A DNA stretch of 64,000 bases from Streptomyces sp. NBC_00236 (GCF_036195045.1 NZ_CP108100.1:5704001-5768000); one strand, 5' to 3'; counted from the stretch's first letter, positions 7,954 to 17,133 are shown. Translations and numbers: made by a program. Notes: a model not told the origin generated them from the letters alone.

Positions 7954-8904
7954 ATGGAGCTTGAGGTGAGGCACCTCAGGGCGCTCTGCGCCATCGCCGA
8001 CACCGGCAGCCTGCACCGGGCGGCCCGCAGACTGGGCGTCAGCCAGCCCTCGCTCACCACCCAGCTGCGCCGCATCGAGAACACGCTGGGCGCGGAGCTG
8101 TTCAGCCGCGAACGCACCGGCTGCCGCCCCACGCTGCTCGGCCGCGCGGTCATCGGCCGGGCACGCCCCCTCCTCGACGGGATGAGCGCACTGGTCACCG
8201 ACGCGAAGGCGGAGGTGGACGCCGCCGGGGCCGGTGGTCCGCGGCTGCGGATCGGCTGCACCGCGAGCCGGGTCATCGGCGGCTGGCTGCGCAGACTGCG
8301 GATCCGGCTGCCCGGCACGGACATCTCGCTGCGGGTCGACGTGTCGGCCCGCGCACTGCTGCGCGCGGTCGGGGCGGGCCGGCTCGACGTCGCCTTCGTG
8401 CACGAGGTGGAGGGCTGCCCGCTGTCCGTTCCCGAGGGACTGGAGCAGCGTGTTCTGCTGGACCGCGAACCGCAGTTCATCTCCATGTCCCGCGACCACC
8501 CGGCGGCTGCCCTGCCCGTCGTCGACCTGGCCGACCTGGCCGCCGACCGGTGGATGGTCGACCCCACGGTGGACGGCGAATGGGACGGCCTGCGCCGGGT
8601 GTTCGGCGCCGCCGGAGTCGCGCCGACCGTGCTGCACGGCGACTACCTCACCGCCGCGTCGCTCGTCGTCCTCGGAGAGGCGGTGGCGCCGTGCCAGCCC
8701 ACTTCGGGCCCGCGGGACGACATGGCCATCCGCCCGCTGCGCGACGACCCGCTCGCCGTCCGGCTGCTCCTGGTCTCCCGGCCGGGCGCCGATATGACGG
8801 TGGTGTACGGGGAACTGGAGGCCGCGTACCGGGAGGCGGCACAGCGGGCGGCCGGCTATCACCAGTGGCTGCTGCGTCACCGCAGCCCGCTCGCCCTCTC
8901 CTGA
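7954..8904 (+). CDS. LysR-family activator of the protease gene (SnpR/MprR type)
   Basis: 316 residues. An N-terminal winged HTH (MELEVRHLRALCAIADTGSL, then RAARRLGVSQPSLTTQLRRI) is followed by a periplasmic-binding-like effector domain of two lobes (from LRIGCTASRVIGGW to LAVRLLLVSRP). The start MELEVRHL was chosen because LysR proteins begin there; upstream codons are non-conserved. It is divergent from the metalloprotease gene with a T-N11-A palindrome between, matching known snpR-snpA pairs in Streptomyces where the regulator activates protease transcription. The ligand is not known. Confidence 0.9.
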   Translation: MELEVRHLRALCAIADTGSLHRAARRLGVSQPSLTTQLRRIENTLGAELFSRERTGCRPTLLGRAVIGRARPLLDGMSALVTDAKAEVDAAGAGGPRLRIGCTASRVIGGWLRRLRIRLPGTDISLRVDVSARALLRAVGAGRLDVAFVHEVEGCPLSVPEGLEQRVLLDREPQFISMSRDHPAAALPVVDLADLAADRWMVDPTVDGEWDGLRRVFGAAGVAPTVLHGDYLTAASLVVLGEAVAPCQPTSGPRDDMAIRPLRDDPLAVRLLLVSRPGADMTVVYGELEAAYREAAQRAAGYHQWLLRHRSPLALS

Positions 8905-9001
8905 GCGCGGGGCGGCGACACGCTGCGCGATTCAGCCGACAGCGATTCCGCCGAGAGCGAGGACCGTTCCGGACCGGGGCGCGGGCGGGCAGAGTCGGGG
9001 C

Positions 9002-10015
9002 ATGAGGCTTCTGATCCTGGGTGGTACGGAATTTGTCGGCAGGGCCGTCACGGAGGCCGCGCTCGCACGCGGCTGGGAGATCACGGTGTTCCATCGTGGA
9101 CGCCACGCACCACCGCCCGGAGTGGCCCAACTGCTCGGCGACCGCACCGAGAAGGACGGCCTCGCGGCGCTCGCCGCGGTGGCCGAGCCGGGCGACGGGA
9201 CGTACACCTGGGACCTGGTCGTCGACACGTGGAGCGGTGCTCCCTCGGCCGTGCGGGACGCGGCCCGGCTGCTGTCCGGCCGCGCCGCGCACTACGCGTA
9301 CGTCTCCAGCCGGTCGGTGTACGACTACCCGGCACCGGCGGGCCTGCCCGAGGGCGGTCCGCTGGTGGCGGGCGCCTCGCCGGACGCCGGTGGCGACGTC
9401 CCGTATGCGCAGGCCAAGCTCGGCGGTGAACTGGCCGTGCAGGACGCCTTCGGTGACCGGGCACTGCTGGCACGCGCGGGGCTGATCATCGGCCCCTGGG
9501 AGAACGTCGGCAGGCTGCCGTGGTGGCTGACGCGGATCGCCCGCGGCGGCCCTGTGCTCGCGCCCGGTACACCGGACCTCGACCTCCAGTACATCGACGT
9601 CCGCGACCTCGCGGAATGGCTGCTGGACGCCGCCGGGAAGCGCCTGCACGGTCCGTACAACCTGGTCAGCCGTCCCGGTCACACCACGATGGGCGGGCTG
9701 CTGAACGCCTGTGTGCGGACCACCGGTTCCGACGCCGAGCTGCGCTGGACCGACACCGAGCGGATCCTCGCGGCGGGCGTCGAGCCCTGGACGGACCTGC
9801 CGGTCTGGCTGCCGCCGGGGGAGCTGTACGACACGCTCCACCAGGGCGATGTCAGCAGGGCGTACGCAACGGGCCTGCGCTGCCGGCCGGTCGAGGAGAC
9901 CGTTGCCGACACCTGGGCCTGGCTGTGCGCCATCGGTGGTACGGCGCCGCAGCGTGCCGACCGTCCGCTGAAGGGCGTCGACCCGGCGATCGAGGCGAAA
10001 CTACTGGCCGACTGA
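9002..10015 (+). CDS. NAD-dependent epimerase/dehydratase (extended SDR)
   Basis: 337 residues. The N-terminal Rossmann motif is [16 protein letters not shown]. The active-site pair is YAQAK (Tyr-x3-Lys) with an upstream serine in [11 protein letters not shown]. The remainder matches sugar- or isoprenoid-type extended SDRs ([18 protein letters not shown]). A C-terminal segment [19 protein letters not shown] is common to reductases of this group in actinobacteria. It stands alone, so no substrate can be deduced. The start lies at the first ATG after a short spacer, without a strong ribosome-binding site. Confidence 0.88.
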   Translation: MRLLILGGTEFVGRAVTEAALARGWEITVFHRGRHAPPPGVAQLLGDRTEKDGLAALAAVAEPGDGTYTWDLVVDTWSGAPSAVRDAARLLSGRAAHYAYVSSRSVYDYPAPAGLPEGGPLVAGASPDAGGDVPYAQAKLGGELAVQDAFGDRALLARAGLIIGPWENVGRLPWWLTRIARGGPVLAPGTPDLDLQYIDVRDLAEWLLDAAGKRLHGPYNLVSRPGHTTMGGLLNACVRTTGSDAELRWTDTERILAAGVEPWTDLPVWLPPGELYDTLHQGDVSRAYATGLRCRPVEETVADTWAWLCAIGGTAPQRADRPLKGVDPAIEAKLLAD

Positions 10016-10128
10016 CGGCGGCTGTCGCCGTACGGGTGACCCACGGCCGACGGCAGTCGGCGGATCGGGGCCGTTCGTCCGGCGTGGCATGTCCGATGCG
10101 TAGTCTAAAAAGCTGCATATTGCGCTGT

Positions 10129-11535
10129 ATGGGAGCAAAAGAGCGCAGAAACGGTCAAAGGCGCCGCGTGGCGGTGACAGTGGCGGCAGCGGCCGCCGTG
10201 GTGGGCGCCTTCGCCCCCACGGCCGCTGCCGACTCGCTGCCCGGTGGCCTCGGCCCGTGCCTCGGGAGCGACTGTCCCGTCACGTGGCCGGATCCGAACA
10301 GCGACGACGTCATCTACCACGACAGCAACATCAACATCTTCGTCGGCGGCGACTACCTGGTCAGGGAGGCGGCGGCAGAGGCCGAGGGCAAGATCGTCAC
10401 CCTCGGAAAGTTCGACATGACGAAGCGGGACGGCGTGTCCCAGATCTACAACGTCGGTGTCGCCGGCGGGGGTTCGCGGGTGCCGCCGCCCAACGGCTCC
10501 GACTACCTGACGGTGGGCGGTGACCTCAGCATCCAGACCGGTAAGCGGCTCCTCGCCGAGGAGGGGCCCAACTACGGGGTCGTGCGCTACGCCCGGACCC
10601 TGGCCGGGACGGTCATCCCCGACCCGGTCCACGATGCCGACGCCACCGATCCGTACACCGCGCTCCGCGACCAGCTGACGGCGGCCAGCCACTGCTACGC
10701 GTACGACGACAACGAGGAGCACCGCCGTCCGACGACCGGGACGGTGCGGAACAGTGGCGCCGAGACCGTCTTCACCGGCGACGGCATTTCCGCCCTCCAG
10801 GTCTTCGCGGTGGACGCGGACCTGACCACGGCCGCGGGCGGCCAGCAGGGCATCGTCTTCAACGCCGTTCCGGACGGTGCGACCGTGCTGGTCAACGTCT
10901 ATGGCGGCATGCGCAACATCAGTACGTACATGGACTCGTTGCCGCAGTCCGGTCTCCGCGAACACCTCATGTGGAACTTCCCGGACGCCACCGAGATCGG
11001 GCTGAAGGGCACCGGCCAGTTCCAGGGCAGCGTGCTGATCGGACAGCAGTCCAGCGTGGCGACTCTCGCGATGAGCGGAACCAACGGGCGCTTCTACAGC
11101 GCGGGTTCGCTGACCCACACGTCAGAGGGGGAGTCGGGCGGCCAGGAGCTGCACGCCTACCCGTTCGACGGTGATCTGCCGGACTGCGGAGAGGAGCCGT
11201 CACCGTCACCGACGCCGACGGACTCCCCGACACCGACCCCGACGGACTCCCCGTCACCCACCCCGACGGACTCCCCGTCACCGACGCCGACGGATTCGCC
11301 CACGCCGACGCCCAACCCCTCCGACAGCCCCGGGCCGTCCCCCTCGGAGTCGACGCCCGCCCCTCACCCCACCCCCACGGACAGCGGGTGGCCCGGACCG
11401 CCCCACGACGGCGGACAGCTCCCGGACACGGGTGCGCGCGGCGGTGAATGGGTGATCGGCGGAATCGCGGCCGCCCTGCTCGTCGCCGGTTCGGCGGCCA
11501 CGCTCATCGCCCGCAGGACGCGCCGGCGCGGCTAG
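10129..11535 (+). CDS. Secreted surface protein, choice-of-anchor A domain with sortase signal
   Basis: 468 residues. A signal peptide ([24 protein letters not shown]) is followed by a choice-of-anchor A-type beta domain (about 40-345; [31 protein letters not shown]). A Pro/Thr/Ser/Asp wall spacer made of PTPTDSP repeats follows (about 24-bp DNA units). The C-terminus carries a sorting signal: LPDTG, a hydrophobic span [20 protein letters not shown] and an Arg-rich tail. It is probably attached to peptidoglycan by a sortase. A start 11 codons upstream is also possible; neither has a clear ribosome-binding site. The TAG stop codon lies inside the left end of a MITE-like inverted repeat. Confidence 0.87.
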   Translation: MGAKERRNGQRRRVAVTVAAAAAVVGAFAPTAAADSLPGGLGPCLGSDCPVTWPDPNSDDVIYHDSNINIFVGGDYLVREAAAEAEGKIVTLGKFDMTKRDGVSQIYNVGVAGGGSRVPPPNGSDYLTVGGDLSIQTGKRLLAEEGPNYGVVRYARTLAGTVIPDPVHDADATDPYTALRDQLTAASHCYAYDDNEEHRRPTTGTVRNSGAETVFTGDGISALQVFAVDADLTTAAGGQQGIVFNAVPDGATVLVNVYGGMRNISTYMDSLPQSGLREHLMWNFPDATEIGLKGTGQFQGSVLIGQQSSVATLAMSGTNGRFYSAGSLTHTSEGESGGQELHAYPFDGDLPDCGEEPSPSPTPTDSPTPTPTDSPSPTPTDSPSPTPTDSPTPTPNPSDSPGPSPSESTPAPHPTPTDSGWPGPPHDGGQLPDTGARGGEWVIGGIAAALLVAGSAATLIARRTRRRG

Positions 11536-11640
11536 TGCCTCTCCCGGCAGGCTTCGCCCCCGTCGCGTCTTCCCGCACGCACGCTCGCCGCGTCGGACGA
11601 CGCTCCTCATGGGGCGAACCCTGCCGGTCACGGCACTAGC
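11531..11640. mobile_element. MITE-like 110-bp element with 30-bp imperfect terminal inverted repeats
   Basis: Both ends read GCTAGTGCC inward, followed after four non-matching bases by CCGGCAGG and, after one mismatch, TTCGCCCC. That gives 25 of 30 matching positions between the arms. The interior is about 50 bp and has no coding capacity. The left end overlaps the last codons of the surface-protein gene and supplies its TAG stop. It could also fold into a long hairpin and act as a terminator. No target-site duplication was identified. I recall similar GTGCC...GGCAC elements in other Streptomyces genomes, but cannot verify copy number here. Confidence 0.65.
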
Positions 11641-11648
11641 TTTGGCCC

Positions 11649-11993
11649 ATGGCCGAACTGCTGCACCTGACCGAACGCCCGTTGTGGGAGGCGGCCCGCG
11701 GGACCGGGACGTACGAGATGTCCACCCGCGGCCGCACCCTGCACGAAGAGGGCTTCATCCACTGCTCACTGCCTCACCAGCTCGCCGGTGTGGCCGAGTT
11801 GCTGTACGGGTCCGGAGCGGGTGACCAGGACCTGGTGGTGCTCGTCATCGACACCGACCGGCTTCCCGTGCCCGTGCGCTACGAGTCGCTGAGTCCCGGT
11901 GGCGAGGAGTTCCCGCACATCTACGGACCGGTCCCGGCCGAGGCGGTCGTGGAGGTTCGCCCCTGGCCGTACAAGAAAGGCAACCCCTCATGA
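11649..11993 (+). CDS. DUF952 family protein
   Basis: 114 residues with the DUF952 pattern: an N-terminal LLHLTERPLWEAARGTGTY, the conserved GFIHCSLPHQL and an aspartate-rich LVVLVIDTDRLPVPVRYE. The C-terminus reads EEFPHIYGPVPAEAVVEVRPW. The family is small and cytosolic and of unknown function, with His/Asp residues suggesting an ADP-ribose or nucleotide-related pocket (inference). The stop overlaps the start of the next gene by 4 bp (ATGA), so the two are co-translated. Confidence 0.9.
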   Translation: MAELLHLTERPLWEAARGTGTYEMSTRGRTLHEEGFIHCSLPHQLAGVAELLYGSGAGDQDLVVLVIDTDRLPVPVRYESLSPGGEEFPHIYGPVPAEAVVEVRPWPYKKGNPS

Positions 11994-12925
11994 GTCCCAC
12001 AGGCCCCACGCAGGATGCCGAAGACGCCGCGTTCGGCGGCCCCCTCACCGCCGTCACCGGAGCGAGCGGCGCGCTCGGCGGCCGGGTCGCGAAGCGGCTG
12101 GCCCGGGCGGGCGTCCCCGTACGGCTCCTCGGCCGCGACCCGTCCCGGCTGCCCGAATTCCCCGGCGCCGACACCGCGCCGCCGGCCCCGTACGGGGACG
12201 GCGAGGCCATGCGCCGCGCGCTGGCCGGGGCGCACACCCTGTTCCTCGTCTCGGCGCACGAGAGCCCGGACCGCGTGCACGAGCACACCACGGCCGTGGA
12301 CGCGGCGGTCGCGGCGGGCGTCGAACGGATCGTGTACGTCTCCTTCCTCGGCGCCGCACCGGACGCGACGTTCACCTTCGCCCGGGACCACTGGGACACC
12401 GAGGCCCATATCCGGGTCTCCGGTGTCCGGCACACCTTCCTGCGCGACAGCTGGTATCTGGCCGGTCTCCCGGCGATGACCGGCGCCGACGGTGTCCTGC
12501 GCGGACCGGCCGGCGACGGAAGAGTCGCCGCGGTGGCCCACGAGGACATCGCCGACGCGGCGACCGCCGTCCTCCTGTCCGGCACCGACCCCTCGGGCCC
12601 GACGCACGACGGGGAGACGTACGACCTCACCGGGCCCGAGGCGTTCACCCTCGCCGAGGCCGCCGAGGAACTGGGCCGGGTCACCGGACGGACCATCACC
12701 TACGTGCCGGAGACCCGGGAGGAGGCCTACGCCTCACGGTCCGGCTACGGGGCGCCGGACTGGGAGGTGGCCGGCTGGGTGACCTCGTACGAAGCCATCG
12801 CGGCCGGGGAGATGGCCACCGTCTCCGATGCCGTGGCCACCCTGACGGGCCGGCCGCCCATGAGCCTGGCCACGTACCTCCGCGAGCACCCGGACAGCTA
12901 CCGCCACCTCCTGACCGGCAACTGA
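11990..12925 (+). CDS. NmrA-like NAD(P)-binding protein (atypical SDR)
   Basis: 311 residues. The Rossmann motif TAVTGASGALGGRVAKRL lies near residue 20, after a flexible start. RIVYVSFLGAAPDATF and FLRDSWYLAGLP follow as in NmrA/TMR-type atypical SDRs, then a late domain (THDGETYDLTGPEAFTLAEA). These proteins are often quinone reductases or redox sensors that lack the YxxxK triad; no clear triad is seen here. It is translationally coupled to the DUF952 gene. The substrate is unknown. Confidence 0.87.
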   Translation: MSPTGPTQDAEDAAFGGPLTAVTGASGALGGRVAKRLARAGVPVRLLGRDPSRLPEFPGADTAPPAPYGDGEAMRRALAGAHTLFLVSAHESPDRVHEHTTAVDAAVAAGVERIVYVSFLGAAPDATFTFARDHWDTEAHIRVSGVRHTFLRDSWYLAGLPAMTGADGVLRGPAGDGRVAAVAHEDIADAATAVLLSGTDPSGPTHDGETYDLTGPEAFTLAEAAEELGRVTGRTITYVPETREEAYASRSGYGAPDWEVAGWVTSYEAIAAGEMATVSDAVATLTGRPPMSLATYLREHPDSYRHLLTGN

Positions 12926-12955
12926 GCGGCCGGGAGGACGATCCGAGGGGACCCG

Positions 12956-13570
12956 ATGCGCACGGAAACACCCTGGGGCCCCTGGGAGCCGATGTCCCTG
13001 GCCGACGCCGTACACCTGCTCGCCCCGCTGCGCACGCCGTGGTGGATCGCGGGCGGGTACGCGGTCGAACTGGCCGTGGGCCGCGCCTTCCGGGACCACG
13101 GTGACATCGACGTACTGCTGCTGCGCCGCGATCAGCTCGCCGTCCAGCGGCTCCTGCCGGACGGGCAGTGGTGGGCCGCCGATCCGCCCGGCACGCTGCG
13201 GCCCTGGCTCCCCGGCGAGATCCTCCCGCCGCAGGTCCACGACATCTGGTGCCGGCCGGGCACGGGCGAACCGTGGCGGGTGCAGTTCATGCTCGACGAG
13301 GCGGAGGACGGTGACTGGGTGTTCCGCCGCGACCCGCGGATCCGCCTCCCGTTGGAGCGGCTCGGCAGGGTCTCCGACGACGGCGTGCCCTACCTCGCGC
13401 CGGAGGTCCAGCTCCTCTACAAGGCCAGGTCCCGACGGCCCAAGGACGACCAGGACTTCGAGGCCGTACTGCCCGTTCTCGGCGAGGACGGGCGCGCCTG
13501 GCTGACGGAGACGATCACCCTGGCCGAGGGCGCGGGCCATCCCTGGGCGGCCCGCCTGCGGACGAAGTGA
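12956..13570 (+). CDS. Nucleotidyltransferase-fold protein (ANT(2'')-like)
   Basis: 204 residues. The pol-beta-like nucleotidyltransferase core WWIAGGYAVELAVGRAFRDH is followed by the metal-binding GDIDVLLL (Asp-x-Asp). A later region VPYLAPEVQLLYKARSRRPK contains the conserved lysine of aminoglycoside 2''-adenylyltransferase-like proteins. Family members adenylylate small molecules, and many actinobacterial homologues have no proven substrate. It lies 30 bp after the NmrA-like gene and may belong to the same transcript. Resistance to an aminoglycoside is possible but not claimed. Confidence 0.82.
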   Translation: MRTETPWGPWEPMSLADAVHLLAPLRTPWWIAGGYAVELAVGRAFRDHGDIDVLLLRRDQLAVQRLLPDGQWWAADPPGTLRPWLPGEILPPQVHDIWCRPGTGEPWRVQFMLDEAEDGDWVFRRDPRIRLPLERLGRVSDDGVPYLAPEVQLLYKARSRRPKDDQDFEAVLPVLGEDGRAWLTETITLAEGAGHPWAARLRTK

Positions 13571-13670
13571 CCGCACTCAGTCACGTACCGTCCTGCACGC
13601 ACCTCAACTCATGTACGTCCCGCACGCACCTCAGCTTACGTACGTACCGCACTCACTTCACGTACGCACC
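13571..13670. repeat. Degenerate direct repeats of about 28 bp (ACGTAC...CGCACGCACCTCA)
   Basis: Three to four imperfect copies containing CGCACGCACCTCA or CGCACTCACTTCA alternate with (A/T)CGTACGT. They fill the 82-bp gap between convergent genes and run into the 3' end of the TetR gene. Several ACGTACGT palindromes occur within. No function was identified. Confidence 0.6.
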
Positions 13671-14273
13671 GGCCTTCGCCGCCACGGCCGCGGCATCGGC
13701 TGCGCGGTCGGCGGCCGCCTCGTCGAGCGGGTCGCCGCTGGCCAGCAGGCGGTAGTAGAGGGGGGCCGACACGGCGCGGATCACCTCGTCGGGATCGGTG
13801 CCGGCGGGAAGCTCGCCGCGCTCGACGGCCTCGGTGACGCACCCGGCCCACTCCTTGATGCGGACCGCGTAGAACCGGTGCAGGGCCTGGGCCGTGCGGG
13901 CGTCGCAGGTCGCCGCGGCGATCACGGACCGGAACAGGGCGCCCTGGCGTGGGTCGGTGAGCGTCGACAGTACGAGGCGGGCATTGGCCCTGAGGTCCTC
14001 GGCCAGTGAGCCGGTGCGGGTCCGCGGCGAGGACTGCTCGGCCATGTCGTCGAGCAGGTCGGCGATCAGACCGGTCGTGGTGGACCAGCGCCGGTAGACG
14101 GTCGTCTTGCCGACCTCGGCGCGGCGTGCGACATCGGCGAGATCGAGCCGGTCGAAGCCGTGCTCCGCCAGGGCGTCACCTGCCGCGCGCAGGACGGATT
14201 CACGGACCCGGGCGGTACGCCCGCCGGGCCGGACCGTGCCGGGCTCCACGTTCTCCGCACTCTCGGAAGTCAT
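13653..14273 (-). CDS. TetR-family repressor of the adjacent MFS exporter
   Basis: 206 residues. The N-terminal TetR helix-turn-helix is VRESVLRAAGDALAEHGFDR and LADVARRAEVGKTTVYRRWS. An all-helical C-terminal ligand domain (TetR_C_11-like, including FYAVRIKEWAGCVTEAVERG and APLYYRLLASGDPLD) follows. It is divergent from a DHA2 exporter gene; the shared 100-bp promoter carries two nearly identical palindromic sites in opposite orientation, one overlapping its own start codon. Auto-repression and repression of the pump, relieved by a drug ligand, are inferred. The last codons overlap the degenerate repeat tract. Confidence 0.92.
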   Translation of the reverse strand: MTSESAENVEPGTVRPGGRTARVRESVLRAAGDALAEHGFDRLDLADVARRAEVGKTTVYRRWSTTTGLIADLLDDMAEQSSPRTRTGSLAEDLRANARLVLSTLTDPRQGALFRSVIAAATCDARTAQALHRFYAVRIKEWAGCVTEAVERGELPAGTDPDEVIRAVSAPLYYRLLASGDPLDEAAADRAADAAAVAAKAGAYVK

Positions 14274-14295
14274 AACGGGTCTCCAGTTCCATTAA
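14272..14295. promoter_or_regulatory. TetR operator copy 1, overlapping the TetR start codon
   Basis: ATAACGGGTCTCCAGTTCC followed by ATTAA is the reverse complement of operator copy 2 at 20 of 24 positions. It covers the first base positions of the TetR gene and its ribosome-binding region, so binding should shut off the repressor's own expression. Confidence 0.75.
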
Positions 14296-14325
14296 TGGCC
14301 GTTCCTCTGCTACGGTCATCCCATC

Positions 14326-14349
14326 TTAACGGAACTCCAGACCCGTTAA
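14326..14349. promoter_or_regulatory. TetR operator copy 2, upstream of the MFS exporter
   Basis: A perfect 7-bp inverted repeat TTAACGG-N10-CCGTTAA lies 25 bp upstream of the exporter start codon, followed by the ribosome-binding site GAGGAAGGA. It is the inverted partner of copy 1. The two centres are 54 bp apart, about five helical turns. Confidence 0.8.
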
Positions 14350-14374
14350 AACTCCCGTCCGAGGAAGGACGACC

Positions 14375-15832
14375 ATGTCCGCACCCAGCCAGATCCAGCA
14401 ACGCGGCGCGACCGCTCCCGCCGTGGCCCCGCCGGCGACTCCCCGCATGACCGGGCGGCAAAAGCTCGTCCTCACCCTCCTCCTCGGCGCCCAGTTCATG
14501 ATCGCCGTGGACTTCTCGATCCTGAACGTCGCACTGCCCGTCGTCGGCGAAGGACTCGGCTTCTCGCTCCCGAACCTTCAGTGGATCGCCACCTCCTTCG
14601 CCCTGGCCGCCGCCGGATTCACCCTCCTGTTCGGCCGCATCGCCGACCTCGTGGGCCGCAAGCGTCTCTTCGTGGGCGGCATGGTCGTCCTCGGCGCCTC
14701 CTCGGCGCTCGGCGGACTGGCGACCTCCCCCGAGGTCCTGCTCACGGCCCGGGTCCTCCAGGGCCTCGCCACGGCGGCCGTCACCCCGGCCGGACTCGCC
14801 CTGCTGACCACCGCGTTCAAGGAGGGCCCGCTGCGCGAACGCGCCCTCGGCCTCAACGGCGCCCTGATGTCCGCGGGCTTCACCGCGGGCGCGATCCTCG
14901 GCGGACTCCTCACCGACCTGCTCTCCTGGCGCTGGGCCTTCTTCGTCAACGTCCCCGTCGCCGCCCTCGTCGTCGCGCTCGCCCCGTCCGTCCTCACCGA
15001 CTCACGCCCGGCGGCCCGCCCCCGGCTCGACATCCCGGGCGCCGCGACCGTCACCGGTGGACTGCTGCTCCTGGTCTACGGACTGACCCAGGCCGGCGCG
15101 GCCGGCTGGACCGCGCCCACCACCCTGACCGCCCTGCTCGCCGGCGCCGCGCTGCTCATCGCCTTCTGGTTCGTCGAGAAGAGGTCCGCCGCACCGCTCG
15201 TCCCCGTACGCATCCTGAAGCGCCGCAGCGTCATCTGGGGCAACGCCACAGGTCTGATCGCGTTCGTCACCGAGACCTCGCTGGTCTTCCTGCTGACCCT
15301 CTACCTCCAGGAAGTCCTCGGCTACTCGCCGCTGGCGACGGGTCTCGCCTTCGGTGTCCTGGGCATCGGCACGGTGATCGGCGGCACGCTCGGCGGCCGG
15401 GCCGTCGGCCGCTTCGGCAACCGGACGACCATCGTCGCCGGGGGCATCATCCAGGCCGTGGCCACGCTCACCCTGGTGGCACTCGGCACCTCCGGGTCCT
15501 GGATCTGGCTCCTGCTGGCCGCCACGTTCATCGGTGGCATCGGCAACATGCTGATGATCGTCGGCTTCATGGTCACCGCGACCTCCGGCCTCCCCGACGA
15601 CGAACAGGGCCTGGCCACGGGCCTCGCCACGATGACCCAGCAGGTCGGCATCACCATGGGCATCCCGATCATGAGCGCCATCGCCACGGCCCGGATGTCC
15701 GGCCTCGGCGACGGCGACCCGCAGACCGTCCTGTCCGGGGTCTCGCTCGCGATCCTGATCAACTCCGCCCTCGTCCTGGCGGGAGCCCTGCTGGCCGGAG
15801 CCTTCCTCGCGCCGCGGCGCGAGGCGCGCTAG
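14375..15832 (+). CDS. MFS drug exporter, DHA2 (EmrB/QacA) family
   Basis: A 485-residue integral membrane protein. The first span LVLTLLLGAQFMIAVDFSI contains the DHA2 motif D1 region (LNVALPVVGEGLGFS). The loop 2-3 motif A is GRIADLVGRKRLFVGG. Motif C-like GFTAGAILGGLLTDLLSWRW and the W-R-W-A-F-F-V-N-V-P signature are typical of DHA2 pumps. Hydrophobic spans continue to the end (LVLAGALLAGAFLAPRR). It likely exports cationic or amphipathic toxins using the proton gradient. It is controlled by the divergent TetR protein through two operators. A strong hairpin terminator follows. Confidence 0.93.
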   Translation: MSAPSQIQQRGATAPAVAPPATPRMTGRQKLVLTLLLGAQFMIAVDFSILNVALPVVGEGLGFSLPNLQWIATSFALAAAGFTLLFGRIADLVGRKRLFVGGMVVLGASSALGGLATSPEVLLTARVLQGLATAAVTPAGLALLTTAFKEGPLRERALGLNGALMSAGFTAGAILGGLLTDLLSWRWAFFVNVPVAALVVALAPSVLTDSRPAARPRLDIPGAATVTGGLLLLVYGLTQAGAAGWTAPTTLTALLAGAALLIAFWFVEKRSAAPLVPVRILKRRSVIWGNATGLIAFVTETSLVFLLTLYLQEVLGYSPLATGLAFGVLGIGTVIGGTLGGRAVGRFGNRTTIVAGGIIQAVATLTLVALGTSGSWIWLLLAATFIGGIGNMLMIVGFMVTATSGLPDDEQGLATGLATMTQQVGITMGIPIMSAIATARMSGLGDGDPQTVLSGVSLAILINSALVLAGALLAGAFLAPRREAR

Positions 15833-15870
15833 CAACGGTGCGGAGCGCGCACTGTACGCAGACGACCACC

Positions 15871-15911
15871 GACCGGAGACGCGGGGCCACGGGGGCCCCG
15901 CGTCTCCGGTC
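15871..15911. terminator. Strong hairpin terminator between MFS gene and a convergent gene
   Basis: An 18-bp perfect stem (outer arms GACCGGAGACGCGGGG and CCCCGCGTCTCCGGTC plus two C-G pairs) encloses a 5-nt loop. It stands between convergent genes and could act in both directions. Confidence 0.85.
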
Positions 15912-15955
15912 GTCCGCGACCCGGCACGGGGTGGTCGGAGCCTTGAGCCGACGCC

Positions 15956-16306
15956 TTACGAGGGCGTGGTCCCCGTCTGCCGCTGCTGCCGCACACGCCG
16001 CATCATGACCACACCGGGGACGGCGACCGCGGCCAGGACCGGGGTCACGGCGGCGATCCCGAACCAGAGGAAGATGGCGCCGTAACCGTGGGCACCCTTC
16101 GCCGAGTTCGCGTCCGCCTCCGCCAGGAGGACAAGGCTCATCACGAACGCCACCAACATGAGGGCAGCGATGATGACGGCGAGCGAGACGAGAAGACCCG
16201 CCCACCGCCGGTAGGCGGCGCTGACCGGCCGGGCCTGCGGTGGCGCGTACCTGCTGTACGCACCGGGCACCCGGGCCGGGTGAGGGCCCGGCTGCTGGTT
16301 GGACAT
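15956..16306 (-). CDS. Small membrane protein, two spans
   Basis: 116 residues. A proline-rich cytosolic start (MSNQQPGPHPARVPGAYSRY) is followed by a first long hydrophobic segment (WAGLLVSLAVIIAALMLVAF into VMSLVLL) and a small hydrophilic loop (EADANSAKGAHGYG). The second segment AIFLWFGIAAVTPVLAAVAV precedes a basic tail (MMRRVRQQRQTG). There is no recognised domain; it resembles DUF-type actinobacterial membrane proteins. It is probably monocistronic and convergent with the MFS gene. Confidence 0.8.
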   Translation of the reverse strand: MSNQQPGPHPARVPGAYSRYAPPQARPVSAAYRRWAGLLVSLAVIIAALMLVAFVMSLVLLAEADANSAKGAHGYGAIFLWFGIAAVTPVLAAVAVPGVVMMRRVRQQRQTGTTPS

Positions 16307-16435
16307 GGCCCCAGTTCTACTGTGCGGACTCCGGAAACACCACACCCTCGGGCGGCGGCCTGCCACCCAGGAGCCCGGTGGCGCCCAACGCGGACGCCGA
16401 CGGCTCAACGCAGACACGGACGAGGAGCACGACCG

Positions 16436-16945
16436 ATGACCAGCGACAACCGCATAGGACCGCCCAGTATCGGCAGCGAACGCGACACGCTGCGGGCTTT
16501 CCTCGACTACCACCGCGCAACCCTCGCCATGAAGTGCGAGGGGCTCACCGACGAGGAGCTGCGGCAGCAGTCGATGCCGCCGTCCACGCTTTCGCTGCTC
16601 GGTCTGGTGCGCCACATGGCGGAGGTGGAGCGTGCTTGGTTCCGTCGAGTGTTCGAGGACAACGGCGCGCCCATGGTCTGGTCCGAAGAGATCGACTTCC
16701 AGGCAGCCTACGACGCGAGTGCGTCGACCAGGGACGAGGCGTTCATGGCCTGGGATGCCGAGGTGGAGAACTCGCGCCGCATCGAGCGGGAGGCCGAGTC
16801 CTTGGACCGGGCCGGGTATCAGCCCCGGTGGGGCGAAGAGGTGTCGCTGCGGATGGTGATGGTGCACGTGCTTCTGGAGTACGGCCGCCACAACGGGCAC
16901 GCGGACTTTCTGCGGGAAGGTGTCGACGGGACCGTGGGCGCCTGA
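16436..16945 (+). CDS. DinB/DUF664 family protein
   Basis: 169 residues forming the DinB four-helix bundle. It has the helix-1 pattern RDTLRAFLDYHRATLAMKCEG, the first metal-ligand region LSLLGLVRHMAEVERAWFRR (His) and the C-terminal MVMVHVLLEYGRHNGHADFL with two further histidines. DinB proteins bind a divalent metal and many act as thiol-dependent transferases, for example with mycothiol in actinobacteria; the reaction here is unknown. The start follows the ribosome-binding site GAGGAG eight bases upstream. It is a single gene. Confidence 0.9.
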   Translation: MTSDNRIGPPSIGSERDTLRAFLDYHRATLAMKCEGLTDEELRQQSMPPSTLSLLGLVRHMAEVERAWFRRVFEDNGAPMVWSEEIDFQAAYDASASTRDEAFMAWDAEVENSRRIEREAESLDRAGYQPRWGEEVSLRMVMVHVLLEYGRHNGHADFLREGVDGTVGA

Positions 16946-17133
16946 GTCCACGGGAGCGATTGACCTCCGCATGCTGATCCGTTCCGGAGATTCACCCGCG
17001 GCACCGCGAGGTTCCGGGTGGACTCCGCCACCCAGCGCAGCGGCTACCGCCCGCATCCCGCCCTACGGGTAAACGGGTTGGCCGGCTGACGTCGAGCTGC
17101 GAAGATGCGCCTGTTTCCCAAGGTGGAGGGGAC

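Noticed and set aside
11200..11320. 24-bp repeats in the surface-protein gene considered as a mobile or regulatory repeat
   Set aside because: They are in frame and encode the PTPTDSP wall-spanning spacer, a normal coding repeat.
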